Assembly: GCA_946060685.1 (NCBI GenBank)
Contig: CAMGOT010000002.1
Span: forward strand, 1 to 52,548
DNA length: 52,548 nt
From: an uncultured Bacteroidales bacterium
GTDB taxonomy: Bacteria; Bacteroidota; Bacteroidia; Bacteroidales; Bacteroidaceae
Direction: 5' to 3'
The notes under the pieces are model-generated. The model was not told where the DNA came from. It made no database searches and saw nothing but the letters and a program-made list of their open reading frames with translations. The translations under genes and the position numbers were made by a program. Positions 1 through 10,310 of the stretch are shown piece after piece; position 1 is the first letter of the stretch, and each line of letters opens with the position of its first letter.

Positions 1-110
1 AAGAAAAAATAGAGAACGCCAAGCAAATGATTGCCATCGGCATGACTGACGAACAAATCTGTATGGTCACCAAACTTTCCATCAGTGAGGTGGGGGCTTT
101 AAGGCAATGA
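1..110 (+). CDS. C-terminal fragment of a Rpn/PD-(D/E)XK-family transposase-like protein (truncated by window start)
   Basis: Frame 3 reads EKIENAKQMIAIGMTDEQICMVTKLSISEVGALRQ*, resembling the C-terminal tail of Rpn family nuclease/transposases. Confidence 0.5.
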   Translation, partial: EKIENAKQMIAIGMTDEQICMVTKLSISEVGALRQ

Positions 111-476
111 GAAGCTGCATCTCCACCTCTTTGAGCAGAAACTGAAAGCATTCCCGGGCAGTTCCAAGCGATACCCGTGAGAAGGAGACAGACGTTATAG
201 AGCATACTCTTGCCTTTACAGGGCGAAGAGACGGCAGTTCATCTACCATAGGGGTGTTGACTTCTTCTTCCTTCTTCCCGCTCGGTATAGCAGGGGCAAG
301 TTCCGTTCTGTCCTCACTCCGTCGTCGATTGCCTTGGGCTATGTACTTGTTACCCCTTCGGGGCATACACAAAACGATGGATTCCCCCGACCCTGCCGCA
401 AATCTTTCATTTGGCTAAGGCTTCACACACCACTTCCCCACCCGATTTTCATTCTTGTCACCATAGAAAATACAGT

Positions 477-515
477 GTGCCCATCCCGTTGGACTTTAGT
501 CTACGGGATGGGCAC
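477..515 (-). terminator. Hairpin downstream of the lipoprotein operon
   Basis: GTGCCCATCCCGT ... ACGGGATGGGCAC perfect 13-bp stem, followed on the minus strand by ACTGTATTTTC. Confidence 0.6.
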
Positions 516-615
516 TACCGTTACCTACGACTTCTTCTCAGGAACTATTCATATCCTTGCCCGCCAGCACTCTGCCGCAGCATTGTACAAGCAGCTTTGC
601 TTTTTCCGAAACCGA

Positions 616-1305
616 TCAAGGCACGGTGTTTTCCACTACACTCACCGAAGCCGTGTTGTTGTAGCCATAGCACACATTGTAGAACTTTCCGGCGGCCACT
701 TCGGTATAACTTACTACAGCGTGCTCATTGGCCACTCCGTCGGTGTTCGTGGCTTTCAGCTGATAGGTAAAGCCTGCCGAAGGATCGAGATAGGCTTTCT
801 GGCCGTCCCTCAAGGTCATCGTACGACTACCACTGCTGACGCTGAAGGTATAGGAGGAGAAGAGGGTGGAAAAACTGGGAGGGAGTGTCAGGCCTACAGC
901 GTAGTTCAACATCGGCACCGCGTACACGCAGTAGACCGTTTCGTCCTCGCCCACACTCACGGTAGTCTCGCCCCAAAAGCATCCTTCGCCCAGTCCGCCG
1001 TTTGCCGACTGCCATGTACTTTGATTGTCGGTATATGCCCGTACGGTATAGAGGACATTGGCCTCCAGCTCTATCTTTGAAGGTGCTGTACCCGGAGCAT
1101 AACTCTTGTAGATATTGCCGTCGGGCTTGCGAATTTCCAAGGTAAGGTCGGCATCTACGGCACGCGTAAGCATCTGCGGCACGCCGGAACGCACCAGACT
1201 GAGCGACAAGATACCATGCCCCGTACCTCCTGCCTCCATCTCATCCTGCTGGCAGGAAGCCAGGAAAAGGAGGGAGAGTATGATAAAGAAGATGTTGCGT
1301 TTCAT
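616..1305 (-). CDS. DUF4493-like lipoprotein (229 aa)
   Basis: Signal peptide with lipobox LLFLASC followed by acidic QQDE; start overlaps the upstream stop (TAATG). Confidence 0.75.
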   Translation of the reverse strand: MKRNIFFIILSLLFLASCQQDEMEAGGTGHGILSLSLVRSGVPQMLTRAVDADLTLEIRKPDGNIYKSYAPGTAPSKIELEANVLYTVRAYTDNQSTWQSANGGLGEGCFWGETTVSVGEDETVYCVYAVPMLNYAVGLTLPPSFSTLFSSYTFSVSSGSRTMTLRDGQKAYLDPSAGFTYQLKATNTDGVANEHAVVSYTEVAAGKFYNVCYGYNNTASVSVVENTVP

Positions 1306-3113
1306 TATTGGCCGTATTTATAGGAAAGGATATAGACTCGGCTGCATGTCTGTCCCGAACCGTAACTGTTGTTTGCCTTCGCCTCCTGAACCAACGAGGA
1401 GGTCGTGAAATACTCCGTACCCTCATAATAGTGGTCCTTGCTGTTAAGTGCACCACTTGAGGACTTTGCACTGAAATAGGTATAATCCCCGAAAAGAAGC
1501 GAGAGCGTAGTAGCCACCGTGGCTCCATGGGACATACAGTTGTAGTAGGCCTCGACCTTCACGCCAGCGGGCACATAGAACATGGCAGTCGTGATATATT
1601 GCGGCTGGCTGGTGGTATTCTGACCAAGTCGCACAAACTCATCTGTCCAGTTGGTGGTTCCATAGGAACTCCAAGCCTCCTGCGTAGGCGGTGCAAAACT
1701 TACGGGCATACCCGTTACGGTCATCGCCTTGTTCGTGGAAAGCGATACCTTGTCGAATACGGCACTGGCCGTCAAGGCATAGGCATTGGGGGGTACCCCC
1801 GTGGCATCCTCATAGACGGTGACGGCATCGTCCTCTTCCTTCACGGGAAGATCCTGCCCATTCACGTTGCAAGCCAGCGCTCTGGTATAGCGGCTGTCGG
1901 CCATCAGCGAGGGATCGACATTGAAGCTCAGTGTCGGATGGTAGATGGTGTAAGGGTCGCAACTGTTGGCACCGTCCACATCGCCTTTCAGATATACATC
2001 GTAGGAAGTATAGGCATCCAGAATCTTCAGTTCCAACGCAGGATTTTCCACCTTAAAGGAGCGCGAGCCCGTACGCTCTGCTACTCCATTCTGCATCAGA
2101 TAATAGGTGGCGGTATATGTTCCTGCCGGCATATATTTCCAACCTTCAGCATTGGCCTTATAGGAAGAAGACAGCTCACCTGTACCCTGCACCGTGCGGT
2201 AAACGTTTCCGTCAGCATCGGCCACTTCGGCCTTCCATTCCATACCAGGATAGCAGTCGGTAAAGGTCAGGTCGGTACCTATCAAATTGCCGCCAGTCGT
2301 AAAGCGGTGGGTGGCACTGACCTGCGGCAAAGGCAACCAGGAAAGGGGGATATTCTCGCCCAGCGTGGCTTCCTCCACCTGCACCTTACTGATATCCACC
2401 GCCGCCACATTCTCCGGGTCGGGAAGTGCAAGGGTGACAATGGCATGGATGCCGGCCTTAAACACATCAGGGAAGAGGGTACCATTAGTATTCAACGGCA
2501 TGCTCACCGTACGCCCGTCGGCCCTCAATTTTCCAAAGAACACTGGGTTCACCGTACTGCCCGCACGGACATATACGCTGAGGTCTGGCCGGAGATTCGT
2601 CACCTCACCATAGTATTCGCCGATATAGAGGCGAAGGGAATAGCTTTCGTAGAACTTGTCGAAGCGGGCGGTCTCCTCCTCATTGCGTCCGAAGATGGCA
2701 GACACCAAGGCATTGCCCACCCCGCAGGTGATGCTCGCCTGGCTCACCTGTCCGTCAGCCACCTGCACCGTAGTGCTTCCCGTATAATAAGGAGCATCAA
2801 TGGCTATCAAAGAATTCTCGCCGTAGGATGCCGACACCGTATACTCTCCTGCTCCGAGGGGAATGCGCACATCGGCATAGGGCTCACGATACACCTCCAC
2901 CCCCCTGGCATTCTTCACGCTTACCGTGAAACGCTCTACTGCCGGTACACCAATCTGTCCGGGAACAGTGCGCACCTTCACGCTGGGGGAGATATTCTCC
3001 AATGATACCTGGAGCAATCCTTCCCCCATCACATGCTCTGGCTCATCGCTGCACGACACAGAAAACATGGCACCGGCAAGGCAGAGAAATAGGGCTAAGC
3101 AATAGTTTCTCAT
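1305..3113 (-). CDS. DUF4493 domain lipoprotein (602 aa)
   Basis: Lipobox FSVSC-SDEPEH; N-terminal GEGLLQVSLE...YTVSASYGENSLIAIDAPYYTGSTTVQVADGQVSQASITCG resembles DUF4493. Confidence 0.8.
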   Translation of the reverse strand: MRNYCLALFLCLAGAMFSVSCSDEPEHVMGEGLLQVSLENISPSVKVRTVPGQIGVPAVERFTVSVKNARGVEVYREPYADVRIPLGAGEYTVSASYGENSLIAIDAPYYTGSTTVQVADGQVSQASITCGVGNALVSAIFGRNEEETARFDKFYESYSLRLYIGEYYGEVTNLRPDLSVYVRAGSTVNPVFFGKLRADGRTVSMPLNTNGTLFPDVFKAGIHAIVTLALPDPENVAAVDISKVQVEEATLGENIPLSWLPLPQVSATHRFTTGGNLIGTDLTFTDCYPGMEWKAEVADADGNVYRTVQGTGELSSSYKANAEGWKYMPAGTYTATYYLMQNGVAERTGSRSFKVENPALELKILDAYTSYDVYLKGDVDGANSCDPYTIYHPTLSFNVDPSLMADSRYTRALACNVNGQDLPVKEEDDAVTVYEDATGVPPNAYALTASAVFDKVSLSTNKAMTVTGMPVSFAPPTQEAWSSYGTTNWTDEFVRLGQNTTSQPQYITTAMFYVPAGVKVEAYYNCMSHGATVATTLSLLFGDYTYFSAKSSSGALNSKDHYYEGTEYFTTSSLVQEAKANNSYGSGQTCSRVYILSYKYGQ

Positions 3114-4819
3114 TCGTATAAAAGTTTCAGATTATCGACTTTCAGGAGGGTCTCACTGCCTCCGATGAAATAATCGCCGAACTTGCTGCTCGCTGCCACC
3201 ACGACGATGTATTTGGGCTTACGGTCGGTGTGCCTGTAATTGAGGGTGATGGTTTCGGTGGTCCATGCAGGCACATCGGCCCCTTTCGTCATCTGGCCGT
3301 AGGCTATCACATTGTCGCTGTTGGGATTGAAGAGTTTCAGCGTGCTGGGACGTGTGCGTACGACGAAGGGGTAGGTCACGTCCTTATAGACCTCCTCGTC
3401 CTTGTCGCCGATCAGGGCAACGAACACCTGGCAGGTGTCGGGCTGTCCGAGGAGATTGTCGTAGGTGTTGCGGCTGATGTACTTGCCGTAGCTGTCGTCC
3501 CACTTGCCGCCACCCTTGTTGATGGTAGAAGTCTTGAAGGAATAGTCAAACTGCAGTTTCGTGGGGTAGCTGCTGAAGGGCTGTCCGAAACTCAGGATGC
3601 CGTTTGTGCCATCGGTCTCCAGGTACTTTCCTGCGAAGATGTTTCCGGCGGCAAACTTGATGACGATATATTTCGACTGCAGGTTGGCAAAGATGCGGTC
3701 GCCTTCCGTTCCCATCGTGGAATTGCTCTGCCCCACGGTAGTGGCTCCACGGTTGCCAGTGTCCCAAAAGGGCGTGTCGCCAGCCTTCCAAGGCTGATAG
3801 AGGTCCCGGCCACCCACATCAGAGGTGGACCACTCGTCAAAACTGCTGTTGGGCAGCTGCAGAGGGTCGGCGGTATGGAAAGCACATACCGGCGAGGTCA
3901 CACCATCGGCGGTAGTGCGGCAGAGATAGTCTGCACCTGCCGTCAGACCATCGATGACCGCCTTATAGTCTGATTTTCCGATGATGACATTCTCTCCTAC
4001 CACTACACGCCAGTTGTCGGAGCCTGCCTCACAGTATTCCACTACAGGAATCGTACCATTCTGCATCACTCCGCTCACGTAGGCTCTGACGGAATGGGGA
4101 AACACCTCGCACGTGGTGGTCTGTGTAGAAGCGGCATTATAGACGAATATCGTCCATTCCTGTGCAGTCTCATTGTTGTACTCAAACACGGCATACGTCC
4201 TTCCACGGGTGAAATCCACCTCCGTGCCAGTAGGATCAGGATATACTCTGCCATGCTGACCTCCGAGCATGAACTTCAACACCTTCACACTGTTGAGTTT
4301 CTGTTCCGGAGTGACATAGGCGACAACGTTGCAGTTCACGGGGTCAATCACCGCCTCGCCCACTTGGTTTTCCAGCACGACCTCACGCTGCACAATGCGC
4401 TCCACATTCACCTTCCAGCGGAATTCCTGGTAGGTTTTGAGGAGGAGGTTGGCACTTCCCTTGCTGCAATCAAGTACTGGGAGCGTATGCGTTACCTCCA
4501 CGAGTCCTCCATCAGCTATCTCCTTATACACGAAAGCATTGTTGCTTACGCCGAACTTCTTGAGTTTCACCCTTGCGAGATCCACCTGATCGTTCACATA
4601 CAGTGAAATTTCACGATTCTCCTTATCGATCTGTGCTTCGGCAAACTCATTGCCGGTGGCATCACATTGTCCCTCCACTTCGAAAGTCGTAATCTCCGAC
4701 TTCACCCAGGGCAGGGGCAGGCTCTCCTCCTCGAGGCACGAGGTCAGCAGCAGGGCCGCCGCCACAATAATCTTTATGAAACTGAAATGATAAGAATGGG
4801 TCATATTACGATAACTCAT
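3110..4819 (-). CDS. Lipoprotein with C-terminal PCMD-like (putative carbohydrate metabolism) domain (569 aa)
   Basis: Lipobox LLLTSC-LEEES; LPNSSFDEWS...FWDTGNRGATTVGQSNSTMGTEGDRIFANLQSKYIVIKFAAGNIFAGKY; start possibly 4804; 4-nt overlap with next ORF. Confidence 0.75.
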   Translation of the reverse strand: MSYRNMTHSYHFSFIKIIVAAALLLTSCLEEESLPLPWVKSEITTFEVEGQCDATGNEFAEAQIDKENREISLYVNDQVDLARVKLKKFGVSNNAFVYKEIADGGLVEVTHTLPVLDCSKGSANLLLKTYQEFRWKVNVERIVQREVVLENQVGEAVIDPVNCNVVAYVTPEQKLNSVKVLKFMLGGQHGRVYPDPTGTEVDFTRGRTYAVFEYNNETAQEWTIFVYNAASTQTTTCEVFPHSVRAYVSGVMQNGTIPVVEYCEAGSDNWRVVVGENVIIGKSDYKAVIDGLTAGADYLCRTTADGVTSPVCAFHTADPLQLPNSSFDEWSTSDVGGRDLYQPWKAGDTPFWDTGNRGATTVGQSNSTMGTEGDRIFANLQSKYIVIKFAAGNIFAGKYLETDGTNGILSFGQPFSSYPTKLQFDYSFKTSTINKGGGKWDDSYGKYISRNTYDNLLGQPDTCQVFVALIGDKDEEVYKDVTYPFVVRTRPSTLKLFNPNSDNVIAYGQMTKGADVPAWTTETITLNYRHTDRKPKYIVVVAASSKFGDYFIGGSETLLKVDNLKLLYE

Positions 4820-4875
4820 AAGGGTAGATTCACCTATATTTGGGATGTATAAGCCATGTGCATAACCCGGCAGTA

Positions 4876-5898
4876 TCAGAGATAGAACGTCATGCCGATG
4901 TTGATGCTGAAGAGGTTGAAGCGGAAGTTGGCTCCTCCTCCCTTTCTCTTTCCATATTCATACTTGAGGTCGCCGGGATGGAGGTTCTTGAACTTTCCCC
5001 ACTGGTAGTCCACTCCGAGCACACCGATGGAGGTTTCCACGGCAGCATAGTCGGTGACGAAGACGCAGATACCCGGCGAGAATCCAAGCTGCACGGTGTT
5101 GATGCGCTCATAGGTACCGTCGAGCGTGTTGAGCCCGGCAGCCTCATCGCGGCGGCCCGTGGTGTTCATTCCCGTAGTATGGATATAGGAGGCACGGATT
5201 TCGCTGAAACATCCCAGGATTTTGCTGCCGAAGAGCGACATATAGTTTCTGATGAAGAAGCTGCCCGTATGCCTGTGTTCCATATAGTAGAGGTCTTCCA
5301 GACTGATATTGAAGTCCTCCCCGAGGTTGAGGTCCATATTGCCAAGGAAGAAATAGTTTCGCCCGTAGTTGTAGCGCAGACCGATAGCCACATTGTTCTT
5401 AACGAAAAATCCCACGGCAGGCGACACGGAAAGGGAATGCCCGTCCATGTTGAGGTCCTTGAGCACGAGCAGGTTTTCGCTCTCGTTGTCCCACTGCCTG
5501 TAGTTGACGGTAGCTCCCATCATCCAGAGTCCCTTCGGCACGAACACCGCCTTGACGGCACTGCGGTCCACACGCTGTATGTGGCGTTTGTTCGTCAGTT
5601 TCTCCTGATAGTAAGGCGCACGTCGGCCATAATACAGCGAGTCGCGGTAGGCATCCGTCCCGAAGCCATAGCGGCTGGCATTATCGTAAACTGCCATACC
5701 CTGTCCTCGCGACTCACCTTCCGGTGTATACACCCTGACGCGTTGCACTTTCTTGTCCTCTTCGCTGATGCTTTTCACAGCCAGCACATCAGGATTTCGT
5801 ATGTCACCGCGCTGGGCGAAGACGGCTGCCGATGAAGAGAACAGCAGCGCAGTCAGCAACATACTCAGCAACATACTATGTTTGAAATAGACTTTCAT
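4876..5898 (-). CDS. Outer-membrane beta-barrel / porin-like protein (340 aa)
   Basis: Signal peptide then alternating aromatic strands, terminal aromatic pattern FSINIGMTFYL. Confidence 0.7.
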   Translation of the reverse strand: MKVYFKHSMLLSMLLTALLFSSSAAVFAQRGDIRNPDVLAVKSISEEDKKVQRVRVYTPEGESRGQGMAVYDNASRYGFGTDAYRDSLYYGRRAPYYQEKLTNKRHIQRVDRSAVKAVFVPKGLWMMGATVNYRQWDNESENLLVLKDLNMDGHSLSVSPAVGFFVKNNVAIGLRYNYGRNYFFLGNMDLNLGEDFNISLEDLYYMEHRHTGSFFIRNYMSLFGSKILGCFSEIRASYIHTTGMNTTGRRDEAAGLNTLDGTYERINTVQLGFSPGICVFVTDYAAVETSIGVLGVDYQWGKFKNLHPGDLKYEYGKRKGGGANFRFNLFSINIGMTFYL

Positions 5899-5968
5899 TA
5901 AGAAATGGTATTAAGATGGTGTACTTTTACGGTAGGAAAACCTACAGGCCCCATTCGGGTTTCAATTG

Positions 5969-5976
5969 CAAAAGTA
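5969..5976 (-). promoter_or_regulatory. Bacteroidota -7 box (TACTTTTG) upstream of the beta-barrel gene
   Basis: caaaagta on + strand = TACTTTTG on minus, matches TAnnTTTG; no clear -33. Confidence 0.5.
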
Positions 5977-6154
5977 CGCTTTTTCTTAGACAAAAGGGTT
6001 AAAAAAGAACAATAATTCTTTCTTAAAAGCCATATTTCCTTATCGCACACAGATTTTTGACCTCGGGTATGGAAAAACTCCGCGCCACAAAGTCAAAAAT
6101 CCGTCGTTGCGAAAAGCAATAATGCAAGCCCGAAGGCATAAACTGTCGGGATAG

Positions 6155-6193
6155 GGCATGCCGACTTCCATAGGTTCAGGAAGCCGTCATGCC
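6155..6193 (-). terminator. Imperfect hairpin after the 6219-8018 gene
   Basis: GGCATGCCGACTTCC / GGAAGCCGTCATGCC, 13 of 15 pairs; weak T run. Confidence 0.35.
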
Positions 6194-6218
6194 TTTTCCT
6201 GTTATGATTGGTCAGCTA

Positions 6219-8018
6219 CTATTGTCTGGTCGGCTGTCCCCATTCGAAGGAGAACTCGTCGAGGAGGAGATTAGAAGAATCTGAACCGTAGAAGAAATCT
6301 CCCCACTTGCTCGAAGCGCAAACTATAAGCAGGTGTGTAGGCTTGGCTGTTGTATTATGATACACGAGAGGTATGCTAAACTGCTTCCAGTTTGCATCCG
6401 TCGTATTCTGCGACAATTCACCATAGGCAATGACGCGCGGATCAGTCTGCCAGTTGATGGCTGTCGACAATTCGTAGCCTGATGTGGAAGTATTCGCAAC
6501 CTTAAGTTGCTCTGTAAGTAGCGCGCAGAAGATTTGACAATGGTCATTCTCGCCCGATGAAGCAGTAGCACTTTCTGGTTTAGAACCCCTATTGATAGGT
6601 CCTGGAGTATACTTCATATAACCCTTCAAAGCAGAAGGCCGTGAAGTAAAAGGAACACCCCAGTTGAGTTTTGCACCCTTAGTACCTACAAGTCCTACAA
6701 AATCACCCGTAAAGAGGCTAGCAGCAGCAAACTTGATAACGACATATTGCGATGTCAACTGCGCAGAGGTGCCGCTATAAGCACCATTAGTGATTGGGAC
6801 TGTCAGATTATAGCCAAAACTTGCAGAACCTGGATTACTGGTACTCCAGTATGATACACCTGCCATACCAGGAACATCCGCATCACCATCCTTATACCAT
6901 TTCTCGAAATCACCATTGTAGATAGCCGTCTGAGCCTCAGTAGTAAACTTGGTCTCGTTGCTGTTGACAGTCGATACACCGTCATCATAGCGCAGACGAT
7001 AGACGTAGGCCGTGTTGGGGGCAAGCCCTGTCAAGCGTGTGGTGTAAGTATCGTTGGAGCCTGCCGTAAGCTGGCTGTTGGCTATGGTCGCCCACTCTGC
7101 ATCGCTCTGCTTCTTATATTGGAAGGTCAACTTCGAAGCATCGAAATCCGAGGTCTTTGACATCACGCCGGCAGAAAGGTCGGCAAAAGTGCTCCAAGTG
7201 TTTGGAGTAGAAGTCTGCAACGAGATGGCACTCTTTCGGGGAATGGAGATGATGAAATCATACTGATGCGTAGTCTCGTCGACCGTGACGGTGACACCAC
7301 CCATATGACCAATTTCTGCCAGTTTGTAGGTGATTTTGTAGTAGTCGCGGGCACTCACTTCCGTCACATCCTGAGTCATGACATTAGTGTTATTGCTGTT
7401 GTTGGTAGCGACCAGCTGGAAATGCAAGGGTGCTACAGGAAAATACGCTGCACTGCTGGAAGCGTTGCCCATGTAGAAGTTACAGGGAGCCACATCGGCT
7501 ATATCAGAGGTGACGATGCTGTTTGCAGACTTGAAATAAGGTTTGAGATTATCGTCGAACGTGACACTCACCTTCACATTGGCCTGTGTGAGGGTAAGGG
7601 TTGCACGGGTCAGACTCTTGGTGAGTACGGTGACTTTGGTACTGCCCACATAATAGGGGGCATCGAAACCAGAGCCGGAGCCATCCCATCCTGCCGACGA
7701 ACCACTGACGGTATAGGTATCTGGAGCCAGCGCGATATTGCTCTTGAGGCGCTCATCGTTCACGGCATCGCTACTTTCAAACACCACCGTGCCTGCACTG
7801 TTGGTTATCTTCAGGGCAATGGTCTTGGGGTCATAGCCCGAAGGAGCAGAGGTGGCAGCACGCATATCCTTGTCGTTGGTGGAGACCAGCGTGGAGAGGT
7901 CCAACTTGAGATAGCCCTGCGTCATCTCCTCCTCACTCATGGTATCACTGCAGGACAGTGCAAGGAGCGACAGGCAGAAAACGGCCATCCATGTCAGGAT
8001 TGAATATATTGTTTTCAT
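6219..8018 (-). CDS. DUF4493 + PCMD-like domain lipoprotein (599 aa)
   Basis: Lipobox LLALSC-SDTMSEEE; FDAPYYVGSTKVTVLTKSLTRATLTLTQANVKVSVTFDD; C-terminal YNGDFEKWYKDGD...SQYVVIKFAAASLFTGDFVG. Confidence 0.8.
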   Translation of the reverse strand: MKTIYSILTWMAVFCLSLLALSCSDTMSEEEMTQGYLKLDLSTLVSTNDKDMRAATSAPSGYDPKTIALKITNSAGTVVFESSDAVNDERLKSNIALAPDTYTVSGSSAGWDGSGSGFDAPYYVGSTKVTVLTKSLTRATLTLTQANVKVSVTFDDNLKPYFKSANSIVTSDIADVAPCNFYMGNASSSAAYFPVAPLHFQLVATNNSNNTNVMTQDVTEVSARDYYKITYKLAEIGHMGGVTVTVDETTHQYDFIISIPRKSAISLQTSTPNTWSTFADLSAGVMSKTSDFDASKLTFQYKKQSDAEWATIANSQLTAGSNDTYTTRLTGLAPNTAYVYRLRYDDGVSTVNSNETKFTTEAQTAIYNGDFEKWYKDGDADVPGMAGVSYWSTSNPGSASFGYNLTVPITNGAYSGTSAQLTSQYVVIKFAAASLFTGDFVGLVGTKGAKLNWGVPFTSRPSALKGYMKYTPGPINRGSKPESATASSGENDHCQIFCALLTEQLKVANTSTSGYELSTAINWQTDPRVIAYGELSQNTTDANWKQFSIPLVYHNTTAKPTHLLIVCASSKWGDFFYGSDSSNLLLDEFSFEWGQPTRQ

Positions 8019-8034
8019 TTCTATTTCGATTTGA

Positions 8035-9312
8035 TCACTCTACTACTTTTATAAGGATTGTTCCAGACTTGGTATTATCGTCCATATCCGTTACAGTCAT
8101 ATTAAAGCGATGATTACCCACAAGTACCTGAAGAAGAGTAAAGAAATTTCCAACGGGGAAAGTATATTCTCTATCACCCCTTGCTGGAACACTTATAGTT
8201 TTACCCAAGCTTCTAAACAAGGCCACTAAATTTTGGTTATCCACGACCTCTGCACCTGCAAGAAAATCCACCGCAAAGTTTGTATTCAAATCAGCAAGAG
8301 ATTCGTTCATTTCTTGACTGTCAGAAATAATGGTTACCTTAATACTCTTTATTCCTGCACTTGCAGCAATGTACGTATCACCCTTTGACGCATCAGGAAT
8401 ATTTCCTGGGGACATTGTTATGTCATTCGGCAAATTGAGCGTGATACTTCCTTCTTCGCCAGAACCGCCGCCAGAACCGCCGCCTTGGTTAGGATCGTCA
8501 AGTCCAGGTACGTCAATGACATCAACCGTAATATTTTCAGTAGTCTCATCGAACACCACACTGGCAGAGATATTGATACCCGTGATTTTTCCTTCGGTAC
8601 TCTCCGTGGGAGCAAAATTCATCGTAATCAGGTCGCCACCGGTGAAGTTTTCTTCGTCGTCATCATAACCGCCCTGGCTGCTCTGGTTCTTGGTCAGCAC
8701 ATTGCGTGCGGCAATGGTATTGCCGGAAGCGGTGGTACCACGGAAGTTCACCACAATCTGCTTCACACCGCCATCACCAAAATACCAATATACCGTGCTG
8801 GACTGATTGGCAGTGGTCTTGAAACTCATGACCGTATTGCTGCCATCCTCGATGGTGATTTCCCACTCGCTGAAAACATTGCGGAATTCATTGTCATAGT
8901 TGACCGTCACCTGGCTGTTCTCCATCTTGCAGACCACCTCGACGGGCGAATTCACATCCTTGACAATCTCCACATCGGCAGCACCCTTATAATAAGGGCT
9001 GGGCATACTTTTGGCAATATTTCCCGGAGTGTGCGACTCTACCGTATAGTTTCCTACCGACATCTGGATGGAACTCGGCACTTCGCCTACCGTGGCATAT
9101 TCCTTCACCACAGTACCGCTGGCATCCTTGATGACTACGGGAAAATCCGTGGTGCTGACATCGCGGCGCGCAGGCTGGAGCACCTCAACGTTCAGCTCCA
9201 GCGTACCCTCGTCGCCTCCGGCCGTGAACTTGGACTCCAGGTCCTCGTTCATACAAGAGGAGAAAGCCATCAGGGCTATCGCTCCCGCAAAGATTTTATT
9301 GTAGAATTTCAT
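8035..9312 (-). CDS. DUF4493 domain lipoprotein (425 aa)
   Basis: Lipobox LMAFSSC-MNEDLE; GTLELNVEVLQ...YTVESHTPGNIAKSMPSPYYKGAADVEIVKDVNSPVEVVCKMENSQVTVNYD. Confidence 0.8.
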   Translation of the reverse strand: MKFYNKIFAGAIALMAFSSCMNEDLESKFTAGGDEGTLELNVEVLQPARRDVSTTDFPVVIKDASGTVVKEYATVGEVPSSIQMSVGNYTVESHTPGNIAKSMPSPYYKGAADVEIVKDVNSPVEVVCKMENSQVTVNYDNEFRNVFSEWEITIEDGSNTVMSFKTTANQSSTVYWYFGDGGVKQIVVNFRGTTASGNTIAARNVLTKNQSSQGGYDDDEENFTGGDLITMNFAPTESTEGKITGINISASVVFDETTENITVDVIDVPGLDDPNQGGGSGGGSGEEGSITLNLPNDITMSPGNIPDASKGDTYIAASAGIKSIKVTIISDSQEMNESLADLNTNFAVDFLAGAEVVDNQNLVALFRSLGKTISVPARGDREYTFPVGNFFTLLQVLVGNHRFNMTVTDMDDNTKSGTILIKVVE

Positions 9313-9377
9313 ATCTTTGTCTGATTTGTCTGTAATCTAATTGAAAAACTATTTGCATTCACTGGGATTCAAGACGC

Positions 9378-10211
9378 TTAAATCCAGGTGACGGGCACCT
9401 CCCAGGTGATTTCCTTGTCGTTGGTGCTCTCGTCGATGGTGATGGTGAGGCTGATGCCGCCCTCTGTGCTCGGCTTATAGTTAGGAGCGATGGTCAGCTT
9501 GTGCGCCTTGTTGCGCAGCAGCTGGATTGTACCCGTCACCTCTGCCGTGTTCGTGGTGCTTCCCTCCGGCAGATAATCGGCCTTTGCCGTCATCTTGATG
9601 GTATAGTTCACAGTCTCACCGTTCGCGGCAAGTGCGACATACCAAGGTGCAGTGTCTGCCTTTGCCCAGGTGCAGGTCTGCGAGCCCATAGCCTGCGTAC
9701 CCGCGTAAGTCACGCTGTAATCGTCGAAATAGGTAGCCATCGCAGCATCAAAATCCACGGAAAGCTTTCCACAAGTGGGGGAGCAACTCACACTCACCGT
9801 CTGCTCCGTATTGGCATTGACGGTCACGGTGGTCTCACCCCTCACCAGGAATTCATCGCGGGAGAAGGGATGCTCCGCACCATAGGATGCTATAATGGTA
9901 TACGAACCTATTTCCAACGCTTTGGGCAGATAGTCGTTCATAGAAGCGTATGCAAATTCCATCACATCGCTGCCGGACTTCATATCAACAACCCTGACTG
10001 TATAATTGCCTGTATTTCTATAGTCAGCCTCCGAGAGCGCACGAGTCAGAGGGTCGAACTCCGAGTCGACCGTCAAGGTTCCCAGATTCAACGTGCCATA
10101 CACCTTGTCGGAGCCGACACCGAAATCAAACCCTGGGTCTTCAGACATACATGAGGACAGTGCCACCGCAGCACCGAGGCTCACGCAAGAAATTAGATGT
10201 TTCAGTTTCAT
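9378..10211 (-). CDS. DUF4493 domain lipoprotein (277 aa)
   Basis: Start reassigned to MKLKHLISCVSLGAAVALSSC-MSEDPG; the longer ORF runs through poly-G tracts and tandem repeats. Confidence 0.75.
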   Translation of the reverse strand: MKLKHLISCVSLGAAVALSSCMSEDPGFDFGVGSDKVYGTLNLGTLTVDSEFDPLTRALSEADYRNTGNYTVRVVDMKSGSDVMEFAYASMNDYLPKALEIGSYTIIASYGAEHPFSRDEFLVRGETTVTVNANTEQTVSVSCSPTCGKLSVDFDAAMATYFDDYSVTYAGTQAMGSQTCTWAKADTAPWYVALAANGETVNYTIKMTAKADYLPEGSTTNTAEVTGTIQLLRNKAHKLTIAPNYKPSTEGGISLTITIDESTNDKEITWEVPVTWI

Positions 10212-10310
10212 TTGCGTTTTGGTTATTTGTCGATTTTTTAATTGGCGTTTGTTTTCAATAGTCGTTTGTTTTGTTGGTCGTGATTTAATGCATAATGAAA
10301 TTTGTGAATA

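Noticed and set aside
334-1080. Plus-strand 248-aa ORF overlapping the minus-strand lipoprotein
   Set aside because: No signal peptide or recognisable domain; it is antisense to a gene with a clear lipobox
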